Shown in pieces: positions 1 through 10,492 of a stretch of DNA of 64,000 bases. This stretch comes from Enterobacter sp. RHBSTW-00175. GTDB taxonomy: Bacteria > Pseudomonadota > Gammaproteobacteria > Enterobacterales > Enterobacteriaceae. Below the pieces are notes generated by a model that did no database searches, was not told the DNA's origin, and saw only the letters and a list, made by a program, of their open reading frames with translations. The stretch is from the NCBI RefSeq assembly GCF_013927005.1, contig NZ_CP055932.1, positions 4,716 to 68,715 of the forward strand. Direction: 5' to 3'. Made by a program: the position numbers and the translations under genes. How positions within the stretch are numbered: the stretch's first letter is position 1; each line of letters starts with the position of its first letter.

Positions 1-40
1 CTGATATTTAACATAAAACGCATTATCGGTACTTTGAAGT

Positions 41-99
41 GTATAGCATTTGCTATACGTTCGTGTTGTGTTATTCTTGTATATCAATTGCTATACAAG
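41..99. promoter_or_regulatory. Two operator-like palindromes upstream of the toxin-antitoxin pair
   Basis: A perfect palindrome at 41-58 (GTATAGCA, 2-bp centre, TGCTATAC) is followed by a second, imperfect copy at 79-96, which is extended by CTTG/CAAG arms to 76-99. The two 18-bp cores share their outer bases and lie 38 bp apart, just upstream of the antitoxin start at 110. Ribbon-helix-helix antitoxins of this class bind palindromes in their own promoters, so this is probably the autoregulatory operator pair. Binding itself is inferred. Confidence 0.65.
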
Positions 100-109
100 A
101 GAGGTGTGT

Positions 110-846
<737 letters not shown>

Positions 847-1046
847 CTGGTTGCTGGAATGGGAAAGTAGCTGGTTACCTTCTTAACATATTGATTTTTA
901 TGTTATTTGTTTTAATATTTAACATAATCTTTGTTATGCGCACCAAGATTGTAATGGCTCAATAGTAATGTCCGCCTGTGGCTCAATTCAGATGTCCGCG
1001 CTATGGTAAGCTTCACTGGTCCGTTTAAACTACCGGGAGGCATATC

Positions 1047-2450
1047 ATGAGCGCAGAAAGCTCAGGAGTGTTTACTTTGAAAGAGATCAACCGGATCAAG
1101 ATTATACAGGACGTCATTGAACGTCGCATCACAACGCGCCGTGCGGCCGAGCACCTCGGTATCAGCGACAGGCAATGCCGCAGACTTCTTGCCCGTTACC
1201 GTGAAGGCGGACCGCTTGGTATGGCCAGCAGACGATGTGGCATGCGTGGTAACCGCCAGTTGCCACCCGGGCTCGCAGATCAGGCTCTGGAACTGATCAA
1301 GACGCGTTATGCTGATTTCGGTCCGACTCTGGCGCGTGAAAAGCTCGAAGAACTCCACGGACTGTTTCTTGGCAAAGAAACTGTCCGGCGCATCATGGTG
1401 CGGGCTGGCTTATGGGTTCCCCGTAAACAACGTGCCGCAAGGATCCCTCAACCACGGTACCGGCGTCCGTGTACTGGTGAGCTGATACAAATAGATGGCT
1501 GTGATCACGACTGGTTTGAAGGCCGTGGCCCGGCCTGCACCGCGCTGGTCTATGTTGATGATGCAACCAGCAAACTGATGGAACTGTTGTTTGTTAAATC
1601 GGAGTCCACGTTTTCTTACTTCGAAGCCACGCGGCGCTATATCGATAAGCATGGTAAACCGCTGGCACTGTACAGCGATAAAGCCGGTGTTTTTCGTGTT
1701 AACAATAAACACGCCACAGGCGGAGACGGGCATACTCAGTTTGGGCGAGCCATGCATGAACTGAACATCCAGACTATCTGTGCAGAAACCAGTCCCGCCA
1801 AAGGGCGTGTAGAACGAGCTCACCTCACTTTACAGGATCGTCTGGTCAAAGAGCTGCGGTTACAGGGCATTTGTTCAATGGAGGCTGCAAATGACTTCGC
1901 TGAGGCCTATATGGCTGACTATAACCGCCGTTTTGGCAAAGTACCGCGACATGATTTTGACGTACACCGTGCTGTAGAACATGATGAGGACCTGGGGCTT
2001 ATTTTCACTGTTCGTGAAAAACGTAAAGTCTCAAAATCGTTGACGATACAATATGATAAAATGTTGTACCTGATTGAAGACAGCGAACTGAGTCGCCGTG
2101 CAATAGGTAAATATATCGATGTGTATCACTATCCTGATGGCAGAAAAGAGCTGCGCCTGAACGGTACGCTACTTCCCTACTCTACCTACGACCGACTGTC
2201 AGAAATCGACCAGGGCGCGATTGTCGATAACAAGCGTCTTGGCCGAACCCTGGAGTTTATCAGTCTGGTGCAGAGCAAGCGGGATAACACGCGCTCTCAG
2301 TCAATTCCCGCTGGAGATGGCCCTTCCCGACGACGGCCAAAGCAGGAAGGGAAGAAATCCCAGCGCTCACTGGATAATGATGACATGCTCGAAGCACTCA
2401 AACAGCTTCAGTCACGTTCAGAGGACATTTTTGGTAAAAGAGCCCGCTGA
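1047..2450 (+). CDS. ISNCY-family transposase
   Basis: This 467-residue DDE transposase has an N-terminal helix-turn-helix region (about 12-50, RITTRRAAEHLGIS) and an rve-type integrase core. The catalytic region includes the strand ELIQIDGCDHDWFE and later GRVERAHLTLQDRLVKEL with the conserved glutamate. The start is an ATG preceded by GGGAGGC. It is about 70% identical by eye to the neighbouring transposase at 3329-4726. It mobilises only its own element and looks intact. Confidence 0.85.
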   Translation: MSAESSGVFTLKEINRIKIIQDVIERRITTRRAAEHLGISDRQCRRLLARYREGGPLGMASRRCGMRGNRQLPPGLADQALELIKTRYADFGPTLAREKLEELHGLFLGKETVRRIMVRAGLWVPRKQRAARIPQPRYRRPCTGELIQIDGCDHDWFEGRGPACTALVYVDDATSKLMELLFVKSESTFSYFEATRRYIDKHGKPLALYSDKAGVFRVNNKHATGGDGHTQFGRAMHELNIQTICAETSPAKGRVERAHLTLQDRLVKELRLQGICSMEAANDFAEAYMADYNRRFGKVPRHDFDVHRAVEHDEDLGLIFTVREKRKVSKSLTIQYDKMLYLIEDSELSRRAIGKYIDVYHYPDGRKELRLNGTLLPYSTYDRLSEIDQGAIVDNKRLGRTLEFISLVQSKRDNTRSQSIPAGDGPSRRRPKQEGKKSQRSLDNDDMLEALKQLQSRSEDIFGKRAR

Positions 2451-2478
2451 TGGTACTCACTGGCCGGACAGTGGTTGC

Positions 2479-3123
2479 TCACCAGTTGATATTGTCCGGC
2501 CAGACCCATGATGTATTATTCATTTCGTTCAGCATCTTTATGTCCTGCTTTTCACGGGCATACTTACCCCATAATGAATGAAAAGAACGAACAATACTGA
2601 TTAACTGCTTTTTTCTTTGCTCCGGAGATAGGCTGATAAAATAGCAGCACCTGCTGTCAATATTATCCTCAATGAAATTAAAATCAGAGTCTGATGCATA
2701 TTTTACTGTTAGCATAATATCATTCGACGTTGTTCTCTCAGACTCTGTTAATGCTGATTCTATCAGGTATTCAAAGGCATACATGACAGACAGCTGGTTT
2801 TTGTCTGTCTGAATATAACCCATTGAGTTTCTGAGTATTGAGGACTGTACCAGGACCAGAGGCCATAAAAGCTCAACACCATAAAGCTTATATGTATCAT
2901 GTTGATCATACTGATGTTGCTCAACACGACGATTACCTTCCCGTGCTTTACGAATATCATAGGCAAGGGATAACATAAATCCGTCTTTAACTTTAATCAG
3001 TGGGCTTTCATCCACGATGTAATGAATGAGTTCATGTAATTCATTCAGGGCTTCTGAATCTCCCCACAGTATAAAACCTGCATTGTTCGGCGTTAACTCG
3101 TATCGAAGCATGGGCTCAATCAT
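2479..3123 (-). CDS. Passenger protein of the insertion sequence, DUF6904-like
   Basis: This 214-residue protein is encoded opposite to the transposase, inside the inverted repeats, so it travels with the element. The N-terminus (YELTPNNAGFILWGDSEALNELHELIHYIV) resembles the DUF6904 family as I remember it. No catalytic motif, signal peptide or membrane segment is visible. An alternative start is the methionine five residues in. Its function is unknown; passenger genes in such elements are often unrelated to transposition. Confidence 0.6.
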   Translation of the reverse strand: MIEPMLRYELTPNNAGFILWGDSEALNELHELIHYIVDESPLIKVKDGFMLSLAYDIRKAREGNRRVEQHQYDQHDTYKLYGVELLWPLVLVQSSILRNSMGYIQTDKNQLSVMYAFEYLIESALTESERTTSNDIMLTVKYASDSDFNFIEDNIDSRCCYFISLSPEQRKKQLISIVRSFHSLWGKYAREKQDIKMLNEMNNTSWVWPDNINW

Positions 3124-3240
3124 CCTGTTGTTTCAGTCGGAGGAAAGTCTATCAGTAAAGAGAATGAGAGATCAAAGTGGTCATTTTAATTGAGCTGGAT
3201 AACGGACATTTCAATTGAGCCTTGACAAAGATTGTAACAG

Positions 3241-4758
3241 CTAAATTGAGATGTCCGTCTCTGACCAAATAGACATGTCCGCGCTACAGTCTCGCCACCG
3301 CGATCGCTGCTTTCAAAGGATGAGACTCATGACGGCATACGGAACGGAGTTTTTCTCGATGAACGATGTAAACCGACTCAGGATCCTGCAGGACGTTATC
3401 GACCGGCGTCTTACCACGCGTCTTGCAGCAACCCGACTTGAGATCTCTGACAGGCACTGCCGCCGGCTACTCGAGCGCTATCGTGAACACGGACCGCTAT
3501 CGCGGGTTAACCGCCGACGTGGTCAGCCTAGTAACCGACAGTTGATGCCTGGCCTCGCTGAGCGTGCGCTGCGCATCATTCGCGAACGTTACGCCGACTT
3601 TGGCCCGACATTGGCCTGCGAGAAGCTTGCTGAGATTCATGACCTTTATCTTGCTAAAGAGACTGTACGTAAGCTTATGACCCGGGATGGTTTATGGATC
3701 CCTCGTAAGTTACGGCCACCTCGTGTGCATCAGCCACGCCCACGTCGGGCCTGCACCGGCGAACTCATCCAGATTGATGGCAGTGAACATCGCTGGTTCG
3801 AGGACCGTGGTCCGGCCTGCACGCTGCTCGTTTACGTTGATGATGCAACAAGTCGGTTGATGCAGCTTCTGTTCGTCAGTTCGGAGTCCACGTTCACCTA
3901 TTTTGAAGCCACCCGGGGATATCTGGAGCGCTACGGTAAGCCTCTGGCATTCTACAGCGACAAAGCCAGCGTCTTCAGGATCAACAACAAGCAGGCCACC
4001 GGCGGAGATGGCCAGACTCAGTTTGGTCGTGCCATGAACGAGCTGAATATCACTGGTATCTGTGCCAACACCAGTTCAGCCAAGGGGCGTGTTGAACGGG
4101 CTCATCTGACATTACAGGACCGCCTGGTCAAGGAACTGCGGCTCCGCGGTATCAGCACACCTGAGGCTGCAAACGCCTTTGCTGATGAGTTCATGGAAGA
4201 TTACAACCGTCGGTTTGCAAAGCCGCCACGTCACGATTTTGACGTACATCGCCAGCTGGATAATGGCGAAAACCTGCAGGCGACATTCACCTGGCGCGAG
4301 CAGCGTAAGGTCTCGAAAAACCTGACATTACAGTATGATAAAAAGCTTTATCTGCTTGAAGATAATGAAGAAAACCGGCGTTTTCAGGGGAAGTACATCG
4401 AGGTATGGCAATACCCGGATGGTGACATTGAGCTCCGGGCCAGCGGCACTTCCCTGCCCTTTACCACTTACGACCGACTGGGAGAACTGGACCAGGGCGC
4501 CATCATCGACAACAAGCGTCTGGGACGTGCCCTGGAAATGATAAAGCTGGTTCAGGACAAACGGGACAACACCCGCTCACAGGCCCTGCCATCACTGGAC
4601 GGCCAGACCTCACGCAGAAAGAAACAACCCGGCAAGAAATCACAACGAAGTCTGGACCATAACGACATGCTGGAAGCCCTGCAGCAACTTCAGACCCGGA
4701 GTAAAGACATCTTCGGCAAAGGCTGAAACATAACCTACATGCGGACATTTCAATTTAG
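3241..4758 (+). mobile_element. Second ISNCY-family insertion sequence, without passenger gene
   Basis: This element of about 1.5 kb has inverted ends: CTAAATTGAGATGTCCG at 3241-3257 and its near-complement CGGACATTTCAATTTAG at 4742-4758. A second ATGTCCG copy lies just inside the left end, as in the first element. It contains a single transposase gene. On the right it abuts the tail of a third related transposase, so it was probably inserted into or beside an older relative. Confidence 0.75.
3329..4726 (+). CDS. ISNCY-family transposase
   Basis: This 465-residue transposase is homologous along its whole length to the one at 1047-2450: HTH region LTTRLAATRLEIS, catalytic strand ELIQIDGSEHRWFE, and the GRVERAHLTLQDRLVKELRL segment. 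I chose the ATG at 3329, with AAAGGATGAG upstream, because it aligns with the neighbour. A longer reading from 3251 would translate the terminal repeat itself. It appears intact. Confidence 0.82.
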   Translation: MTAYGTEFFSMNDVNRLRILQDVIDRRLTTRLAATRLEISDRHCRRLLERYREHGPLSRVNRRRGQPSNRQLMPGLAERALRIIRERYADFGPTLACEKLAEIHDLYLAKETVRKLMTRDGLWIPRKLRPPRVHQPRPRRACTGELIQIDGSEHRWFEDRGPACTLLVYVDDATSRLMQLLFVSSESTFTYFEATRGYLERYGKPLAFYSDKASVFRINNKQATGGDGQTQFGRAMNELNITGICANTSSAKGRVERAHLTLQDRLVKELRLRGISTPEAANAFADEFMEDYNRRFAKPPRHDFDVHRQLDNGENLQATFTWREQRKVSKNLTLQYDKKLYLLEDNEENRRFQGKYIEVWQYPDGDIELRASGTSLPFTTYDRLGELDQGAIIDNKRLGRALEMIKLVQDKRDNTRSQALPSLDGQTSRRKKQPGKKSQRSLDHNDMLEALQQLQTRSKDIFGKG

Positions 4759-4938
4759 ATTGATGTTCAGGATAAACGCGATAACAACCGTTCACAGGCG
4801 ATCCCTGCCGGTGATGGCTCTTTGCGGCGGCGCAGAAAACCAACAGAGAAATAATCGCAGCGCTCACTGAACGGCGACGACATGTTAGATGCGTTGAAGA
4901 CATTGCAGTCACGTTCTGAGAAAAGTTCCAATGTTTAA
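4759..4938 (+). pseudogene. 3' remnant of a third ISNCY-family transposase gene
   Basis: From 4765 the frame reads VQDKRDNNRSQAIPAGDGS and later SQRSLNGDDMLDALKTLQSRSE, matching the C-termini of the two intact transposases upstream. A TAA interrupts it just before SQRS, and the 5' part is missing, so it is dead. It marks an older copy of the same family disrupted by, or recombined with, the second element. Confidence 0.75.
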
Positions 4939-4965
4939 CGAGCGATTAAAAAATATATTAAATCA

Positions 4966-5343
4966 TTATTCTCTCATTTCTCTGTTGCAATACTGACCTC
5001 CCAGGGCCTGTGTAATTCTGTCACCAAATAGTATCGTCAGACTACGATCATAGTAAATGGTTTCACCAGTGATAGATTCATGCTTTAATATTATCCCATA
5101 GCCATATCTTTCAAGCATATTCATACCCACCCTTGCCAAATTGTAAGAATAATTTATTCCCCAAATGGAACCATTTCTTCCTTCAAAAAACTCCGCTCTG
5201 TAATATCTTTTTAGAAATTCATAGTGTGCGTCTTCACTAAACATACCCCCTCCCGCTACAGAATTTACATAACAGTTTTTTATAATAAAAAGATGAAATG
5301 CATAAATATATATCCCGTTTTTCCTCTGCCGCCCACCATTCAC
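4966..5343 (-). CDS. Hypothetical protein
   Basis: This AT-rich reading frame of 125 residues is not one I recognise. The strongest candidate start may be the internal methionine at 5244 (MFSEDAHYEFLKRYYRAEFF), giving 92 residues. No membrane segment or clear motif is visible. It sits between the IS cluster and the LuxR-type regulator gene, on the same strand as the regulator and the glycogen genes. It could be a truncated gene. Confidence 0.35.
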   Translation of the reverse strand: MNGGRQRKNGIYIYAFHLFIIKNCYVNSVAGGGMFSEDAHYEFLKRYYRAEFFEGRNGSIWGINYSYNLARVGMNMLERYGYGIILKHESITGETIYYDRSLTILFGDRITQALGGQYCNREMRE

Positions 5344-5578
5344 AGATAGAGGATATAATCCTATATTATTTATTGTATGCTTAAATCATTTGATGACTAT
5401 GGTTTCATATATTTTCATCATGTTAGCACCCATGATGTATGTTTATTTTTTCTGAAGCATACCAATAATCAAACCCCGTTCAACATAACAACATAAAATA
5501 ATTTATAACAAATTTAGTTGAAACTTAATATATGAAATAGTGACTTTCCATAAGCAGATCATTAGTTTATAGGGCATC

Positions 5579-6145
5579 CTAACGATGCAGGCTCCTCCTG
5601 GCAAAACTGTCGATGATGAGATTTTTTTTGCGGTATATTCCACTTATTTTGGTGGTATTCAGTTTATGCAAAACAATACCGACAAAAGACTGAACCGTTT
5701 TTTTGGAGATCAGCAGGCTACGGGAAATTTCATCTATCGAATAACCATTTAAAATCATATTGATAACATGTGTTTCTCTTTTGGTAAATGACAACTTGTC
5801 CCTCTTCAGATTGATCCCCATTTTTTTAAACGCCTGCCTCATCATGAGATATTCATTACCGCTTAATTCAGTGTCAATGCATACCGCTTCACGCCCTGTC
5901 CCGCTCATTCCTGACGCCGGTTTTAATAAAAAGATAAGATTGACCGGTGAAATGTGTAGGTACTTGAGACGTTCGGCATCGCCGGTGTTCAGCTCTGACT
6001 CCACAATCACCACATCGCTGTTGCTGAAGGCAATATCGCTGACCCGTGAAAACACAACCCTGTTGACGGAGAGGCTGTTGTCGCTGAACATACATTTCAG
6101 ACCTACAAGCATGAAATTATTATTGGTAATAACATAGATATTCAT
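5579..6145 (-). CDS. LuxR-family transcriptional regulator, RcsA/BglJ-like
   Basis: This 188-residue regulator has a degenerate receiver-like N-terminal half (MNIYVITNNNFMLVGLKCMF, then VVIVES) and a C-terminal LuxR-type helix-turn-helix (about 118-178: LSFTKRETHVINMILNGYS, then SRSLLISKKTVQSFV). The size and layout fit the RcsA/BglJ group, which lacks a conserved phosphorylation site and often acts as a co-regulator. It lies just downstream of pgm in the same direction. A role in controlling the glycogen cluster is possible but only inferred from position. Confidence 0.75.
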   Translation of the reverse strand: MNIYVITNNNFMLVGLKCMFSDNSLSVNRVVFSRVSDIAFSNSDVVIVESELNTGDAERLKYLHISPVNLIFLLKPASGMSGTGREAVCIDTELSGNEYLMMRQAFKKMGINLKRDKLSFTKRETHVINMILNGYSIDEISRSLLISKKTVQSFVGIVLHKLNTTKISGIYRKKNLIIDSFARRSLHR

Positions 6146-6234
6146 ATAGTCCCCGCAGCAATACCTTTTGCGAAGCGTCCCGTTCCTTATGTTCTGACAA
6201 AGTGGTGCCTGTATTGGTGTCGCCGGGTAACTAT

Positions 6235-6262
6235 GACGTACTCCGGCTCAGCGGAGTACGTC
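6235..6262 (-). terminator. Hairpin downstream of pgm
   Basis: A perfect 11-bp inverted repeat (GACGTACTCCG / CGGAGTACGTC, 6-bp loop) starts 7 bp beyond the pgm stop codon. There is no T-tract after it on the minus strand. It may therefore protect the 3' end or act as a weak terminator rather than being a classic intrinsic terminator. Confidence 0.5.
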
Positions 6263-6269
6263 AACTGCT

Positions 6270-7913
6270 CTACTGGTGCGCCGCTAGCACGCTATTCACG
6301 ATTTCCACCGCTTCTTTCTCGATCTGCTTGCGATGTGCTTCCCCGAGGAAGCTCTCGCAGTAGATCTTGTAAGCGTCTTCCGTACCTGACGGTCGGGCGG
6401 CGAACCAGCCGTTGTCGGTCATCACTTTCAGGCCACCAATCGATGCGCCGTTGCCCGGCGCGGCGGTCAGACGCGCAGTGATCGGGTCACCCGCCAGCTG
6501 ACTGGCCCTGACCATTTCCGGCGACAGCTTCGACAGCACCGCTTTCTGTGCGGAAGTGGCCGAAGCCTGCAGCCGGTTATAGCTCGGCGCGCCGAAGCGG
6601 GCGGCCAGTTCGTCGTAGTGCTCCTGCGGGTTTTTACCGGTGACGGCGGTGATTTCCGCCGCCAGCAGGCACATGATGATCCCGTCTTTGTCGGTCGACC
6701 ACGGCGTTCCGTCAAAACGCAGGAACGAGGCGCCCGCGCTCTCTTCTCCGCCGAAGCCGAAGCTGCCGTCGAACAGGCCGTCAACAAACCATTTAAAGCC
6801 CACCGGCACTTCAACCAGCCTGCGGCCGAGGTCGTTCACCACACGGTCGATCATCGCGGAAGAGACCAGCGTCTTGCCCACCGCCACATCCTGGCCCCAC
6901 TGCGGGCGATGCTGGAACAGGTAGTTAATCGCCACCGCCAGATAGTGGTTCGGGTTCATCAGCCCTGCCGGCGTGACGATGCCGTGACGGTCATAATCTG
7001 GATCGTTAGCAAAAGCCAGGTCAAACTTATCGCGCAGCGCCAGCAGGCCCGCCATTGCGCACTCAGATGAGCAGTCCATGCGAATGGCGCCGTCTTTATC
7101 CAGATGCATAAAGCGGAAGGTTTGATCGACGTGATCGTTGACGATAGTCAGGTCGAGCTTGTAGTGCCCGGCAATACGTTTCCAGTATTCGATACCGGAC
7201 CCGCCCAGCGGATCGATCCCGAGCTTGAGGCCGGCTTTCTGAATTGCCGCCATGTCGACGATATCCGCCAGCCCTTCGATAAACGGCTGTACCAGATCCT
7301 GCTTTTTAACATGACCGGATGCCAGTGCCGCATCGAGGGAGATGCGCCTGACGCCCTGCAGACCCGAGGCCAGCAGTTCGTTAGCGCGATTCTCTACCAC
7401 TTTGGTGACGTTGGTATCCGCCGGGCCGCCGTTCGGCGGGTTGTACTTAATACCGCCATCTTCCGGCGGGTTATGAGACGGCGTGATCACGATGCCGTCT
7501 GCCAGCGGACCACCTTTTTTGTTGTGCACCAGGATGGCATTGGAAATGGCCGGCGTCGGGGTGAAACCGTTGTGTTCCTGCACGATAACATCAACGCCGT
7601 TGGCCGCCAGCACTTCCAGTACGGAAATAAAGGCCGGTTCGGAGAGCGCGTGGGTATCTTTACCCACGTAGCAGGGACCGGTAATCCCGTTCCTGGCGCG
7701 GTCTTCCGCAATCGCCTGCGCGATCGCCAGAATATGCTGCTCATTGAAGTTATGGCGCCCTGCACTGCCACGATGGCCAGAGGTACCAAACTTCACCGCA
7801 TGCTCCGCGTTGCCCGCTTCCGGCCTCAGTACGTAGTACTGCGCGGTCAGCTGAGCGACGTTAATCAAATCACTCTGTTGTGCAGGCTCCCCTGCGCGTT
7901 TACTGTCCGTCAT
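6270..7913 (-). CDS. pgm: Phosphoglucomutase (alpha-D-glucose-1,6-phosphate specific)
   Basis: This 547-residue enzyme interconverts glucose 6-phosphate and glucose 1-phosphate and so supplies the precursor for GlgC. It is full length against the E. coli enzyme (546). The phosphoserine loop [11 protein letters not shown] holds the catalytic Ser146. The metal loop NDPDYDRHG, the sugar-binding [10 protein letters not shown] and the C-terminal phosphate-binding [12 protein letters not shown] are all present. It is the last gene of the glgBCAP-pgm array. Chromosomal enterobacterial glg operons usually do not include pgm, so the plasmid cluster carries its own link to central metabolism. Confidence 0.96.
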   Translation of the reverse strand: MTDSKRAGEPAQQSDLINVAQLTAQYYVLRPEAGNAEHAVKFGTSGHRGSAGRHNFNEQHILAIAQAIAEDRARNGITGPCYVGKDTHALSEPAFISVLEVLAANGVDVIVQEHNGFTPTPAISNAILVHNKKGGPLADGIVITPSHNPPEDGGIKYNPPNGGPADTNVTKVVENRANELLASGLQGVRRISLDAALASGHVKKQDLVQPFIEGLADIVDMAAIQKAGLKLGIDPLGGSGIEYWKRIAGHYKLDLTIVNDHVDQTFRFMHLDKDGAIRMDCSSECAMAGLLALRDKFDLAFANDPDYDRHGIVTPAGLMNPNHYLAVAINYLFQHRPQWGQDVAVGKTLVSSAMIDRVVNDLGRRLVEVPVGFKWFVDGLFDGSFGFGGEESAGASFLRFDGTPWSTDKDGIIMCLLAAEITAVTGKNPQEHYDELAARFGAPSYNRLQASATSAQKAVLSKLSPEMVRASQLAGDPITARLTAAPGNGASIGGLKVMTDNGWFAARPSGTEDAYKIYCESFLGEAHRKQIEKEAVEIVNSVLAAHQ

Positions 7914-8026
7914 TTTTCTCTCCTGTCATATCCGTCAGGCTTATTTATGTGTTGCTGCCGGGTCGCTCATCGACGGGGCCGGTCTCCTGCCACCCGCCCC
8001 GGCGTTTCCTGGTTGTCAGTACGCGC

Positions 8027-10474
8027 TCAGAGTTGCGTTTTGTCGATATACCAGATCTTTTGCGCATACTCCCGCACCGTACGGTCCGATGAAAAATAGC
8101 CCATGTGGGTTATGTTGAGCATCGCTTTGGCGGTCCACTCTTCCGGGGTTCGGTAGAGCGCATCCACCTTGTCCTGACAGTCAACATAGCTGCGGTAATC
8201 GGCCAGCACCTGATAGTGGTCGCCAAAGTTGATCAGCGAATCCAGCAGACCGCGATAGCGGCCCGGCTCCTGTGGGCTGAACACCCCGGTCCCCATCTGG
8301 GTCAGCGCCTGGCGCAGCTCTTGATCCTGGTCGTAGTAATCACGCGGCTGATAACCGTTGCTGCGCAGCGCCTCGACCTCTGCAGCGGTATTACCGAAGA
8401 TAAAGATATTGTCCTCACCCACGTGCTCCAACATCTCAACGTTGGCGCCGTCCAGCGTGCCAATGGTCAGCGCACCGTTGAGGGCGAACTTCATATTACT
8501 GGTCCCGGAGGCTTCAGTCCCTGCCAGCGAAATCTGCTCAGAAAGGTCCGCGGCCGGAATGATCATCTGCGCCAGACTGACGCTGTAGTTGGGAATGAAC
8601 ACCACCTTTAGTCTGTCGCCAATCTGCGGATCGCTGTTGATGACTTTGGCGACGTCGTTTATCAGATGGATGATCTGTTTTGCCGTGTGGTAAGCGGACG
8701 CGGCTTTGCCGGCGAAAATCACCACTCGCGGCACCCATTCGGCCTGCGGGTCCGCCTTGATACGGTTGTAGCGGGTGATCACATGCAGCACATTCATCAG
8801 CTGGCGTTTATATTCGTGGATCCGTTTAATTTGCACATCAAACAGCGCGTTCGGGTTCACCACCACGCCCAGCTGACGGGCGATATAATCGGCCAGACGC
8901 TGTTTATTCGCCAGTTTGGCGGCGCTGACGGCCTGGTTAACCAGCGGATAATCCTGATATTCCCCCATTTCGCTCAGCTGGCTTAAATCCGTTCGCCAGG
9001 TCTGGCCGATATGGCGGTCCAGAACCGCAGCAAGGGACGGGTTAGCGGCAGCCAGCCAGCGGCGCGGCGTGACGGCGTTAGTCACGTTGGTGAAGCGGCG
9101 CGGAAAGATTCTGGCGAAATCGGCAAACAGCGACTCCACCATCAGCCGGGAGTGCAGTTCCGACACGCCGTTCACCTTGTAACTGACCACCACCGCCAGC
9201 CAGGCCATCCGTACGCGACGGTCGTTGGATTCATCGATAATCGAGGTCCGGCTCAGCAACGCAATATCATCGGGATAGTGCTCCTGCATGGTTTTCAGAA
9301 AATAGTCATTAATCTCGAAAATAATCTGCAAATGGCGCGGCAGGATTTTCCCCAGCATCTCGACCGGCCAGGTCTCCAGCGCCTCGCTCATCAGGGTATG
9401 GTTGGTGTAGGAGAAGACCTGACAGGTCACCCCGAAAGCGTCATCCCAGCTGAAGCGGTGTTCGTCAATCAGCAGACGCATCAGCTCCGGGATCGACAGC
9501 ACCGGATGGGTGTCGTTGAGGTGGATAGCAATTTTATCTGCCAGGTTGTCATAGGTTTGATACAACTGGTAATGGCGAAAAAGAATATCCTGCACCGTCG
9601 CCGAAACGAGGAAATATTCCTGACGCAGGCGCAGCTCGCGCCCGGAGTAGGTCGAGTCGTCCGGATACAGTACCCGGGAGACGTTTTCGGAATGGTTTTT
9701 ATCTTCTACCGCCGCGAAGTAATCTCCCTGATTAAATTTACCGAGGTTAATCTCGCTGCTGGCCTGGGCGCTCCACAAGCGCAGGGTGTTGGTGGCATCG
9801 GTTTCATAACCCGGGATAATCTGATCGTAGGCCACCGCGATGATCTCTTCGGTTTCCAGCCAGCGCGAGTTTTTCCCCTCATGCTGAATGCGCCCGCCAA
9901 AGCGCACGGTATAGCGGGTTTTATGGCGCTCGAATTCCCAGGGGTTACCGTACTCCAGCCAGTAGTCCGGTGACTCCATCTGCCGGCCGTCGATGATGTT
10001 TTGCTTGAACATGCCGTAGTCGTAGCGGATGCCGTAACCGCGTCCTGGCAGCCCCAGCGTGGCCAGGGAGTCGAGAAAACAGGCTGCCAGACGACCGAGA
10101 CCGCCGTTGCCCAGGCCCGGGTCATTCTCTTCGTCAATCAGCTCTTCCAGATCCAGACCCATCCCGGCCAGCGCTGTTTTCACATCCTCATAGATGCCCA
10201 GCGACAGTAAGGCATTCGAGAGGGTACGGCCGATGAGAAACTCCATCGACAGATAATATACCTGGCGCGCCTGCTGCGAGATCCGCGCCCGATGCGCCCG
10301 CAACCAGCGCTCAACCAGCCGATCGCGCACGGCGAACAGCGTAGCATTGAGCCATTCATGCTTATTGGCAAGTGAAGGGTCTTTACCGAGAATAAACATG
10401 AGGTTATAAGCGATAGCATGCTGCAGCGCTTCTTCATTCAGCCTGGGTGAAATATAACTTATGCGTGGTTCCAT
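8027..10474 (-). CDS. glgP: Glycogen phosphorylase
   Basis: This 815-residue enzyme releases glucose 1-phosphate from glycogen ends and uses pyridoxal phosphate. It is the same length as E. coli GlgP. Conserved blocks include [32 protein letters not shown] and [14 protein letters not shown], which contains the cofactor lysine. I took the ATG at 10474 ([10 protein letters not shown]) by alignment; an in-frame TTG 18 bp upstream is less likely. One oddity is [11 protein letters not shown] where E. coli has NVTNGVTPRRW. The start lies 18 bp after the glgA stop, so the two are probably co-transcribed. Confidence 0.96.
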   Translation of the reverse strand: MEPRISYISPRLNEEALQHAIAYNLMFILGKDPSLANKHEWLNATLFAVRDRLVERWLRAHRARISQQARQVYYLSMEFLIGRTLSNALLSLGIYEDVKTALAGMGLDLEELIDEENDPGLGNGGLGRLAACFLDSLATLGLPGRGYGIRYDYGMFKQNIIDGRQMESPDYWLEYGNPWEFERHKTRYTVRFGGRIQHEGKNSRWLETEEIIAVAYDQIIPGYETDATNTLRLWSAQASSEINLGKFNQGDYFAAVEDKNHSENVSRVLYPDDSTYSGRELRLRQEYFLVSATVQDILFRHYQLYQTYDNLADKIAIHLNDTHPVLSIPELMRLLIDEHRFSWDDAFGVTCQVFSYTNHTLMSEALETWPVEMLGKILPRHLQIIFEINDYFLKTMQEHYPDDIALLSRTSIIDESNDRRVRMAWLAVVVSYKVNGVSELHSRLMVESLFADFARIFPRRFTNVTNAVTPRRWLAAANPSLAAVLDRHIGQTWRTDLSQLSEMGEYQDYPLVNQAVSAAKLANKQRLADYIARQLGVVVNPNALFDVQIKRIHEYKRQLMNVLHVITRYNRIKADPQAEWVPRVVIFAGKAASAYHTAKQIIHLINDVAKVINSDPQIGDRLKVVFIPNYSVSLAQMIIPAADLSEQISLAGTEASGTSNMKFALNGALTIGTLDGANVEMLEHVGEDNIFIFGNTAAEVEALRSNGYQPRDYYDQDQELRQALTQMGTGVFSPQEPGRYRGLLDSLINFGDHYQVLADYRSYVDCQDKVDALYRTPEEWTAKAMLNITHMGYFSSDRTVREYAQKIWYIDKTQL

Positions 10475-10492
10475 TTTTCTTATCCGTAGCAA

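Larger units (their letters stand above)
955..3227 (+). mobile_element. ISNCY-family insertion sequence with a passenger gene (ISKpn21-like)
   Basis: This element of about 2.27 kb holds a transposase and an opposite-strand passenger gene. The ends carry inverted copies of a motif of the form GGCTCAAT-N5-ATGTCCG, at 956-974 on the left and 3203-3221 on the right, and each end has a second, weaker copy just inside. The 10-mer AAGATTGTAA flanks it at 945-954 and 3228-3237 and may be a target duplication, so the exact ends are uncertain by a few bases. A second, related element begins almost immediately to the right. Confidence 0.75.

Noticed and set aside
7104..8099. Long plus-strand frames opposite pgm, glgP, glgB, hsdR and hsdM
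   Set aside because: They are mirror frames of GC-rich real genes on the other strand; composition is low-complexity and no start signals fit.
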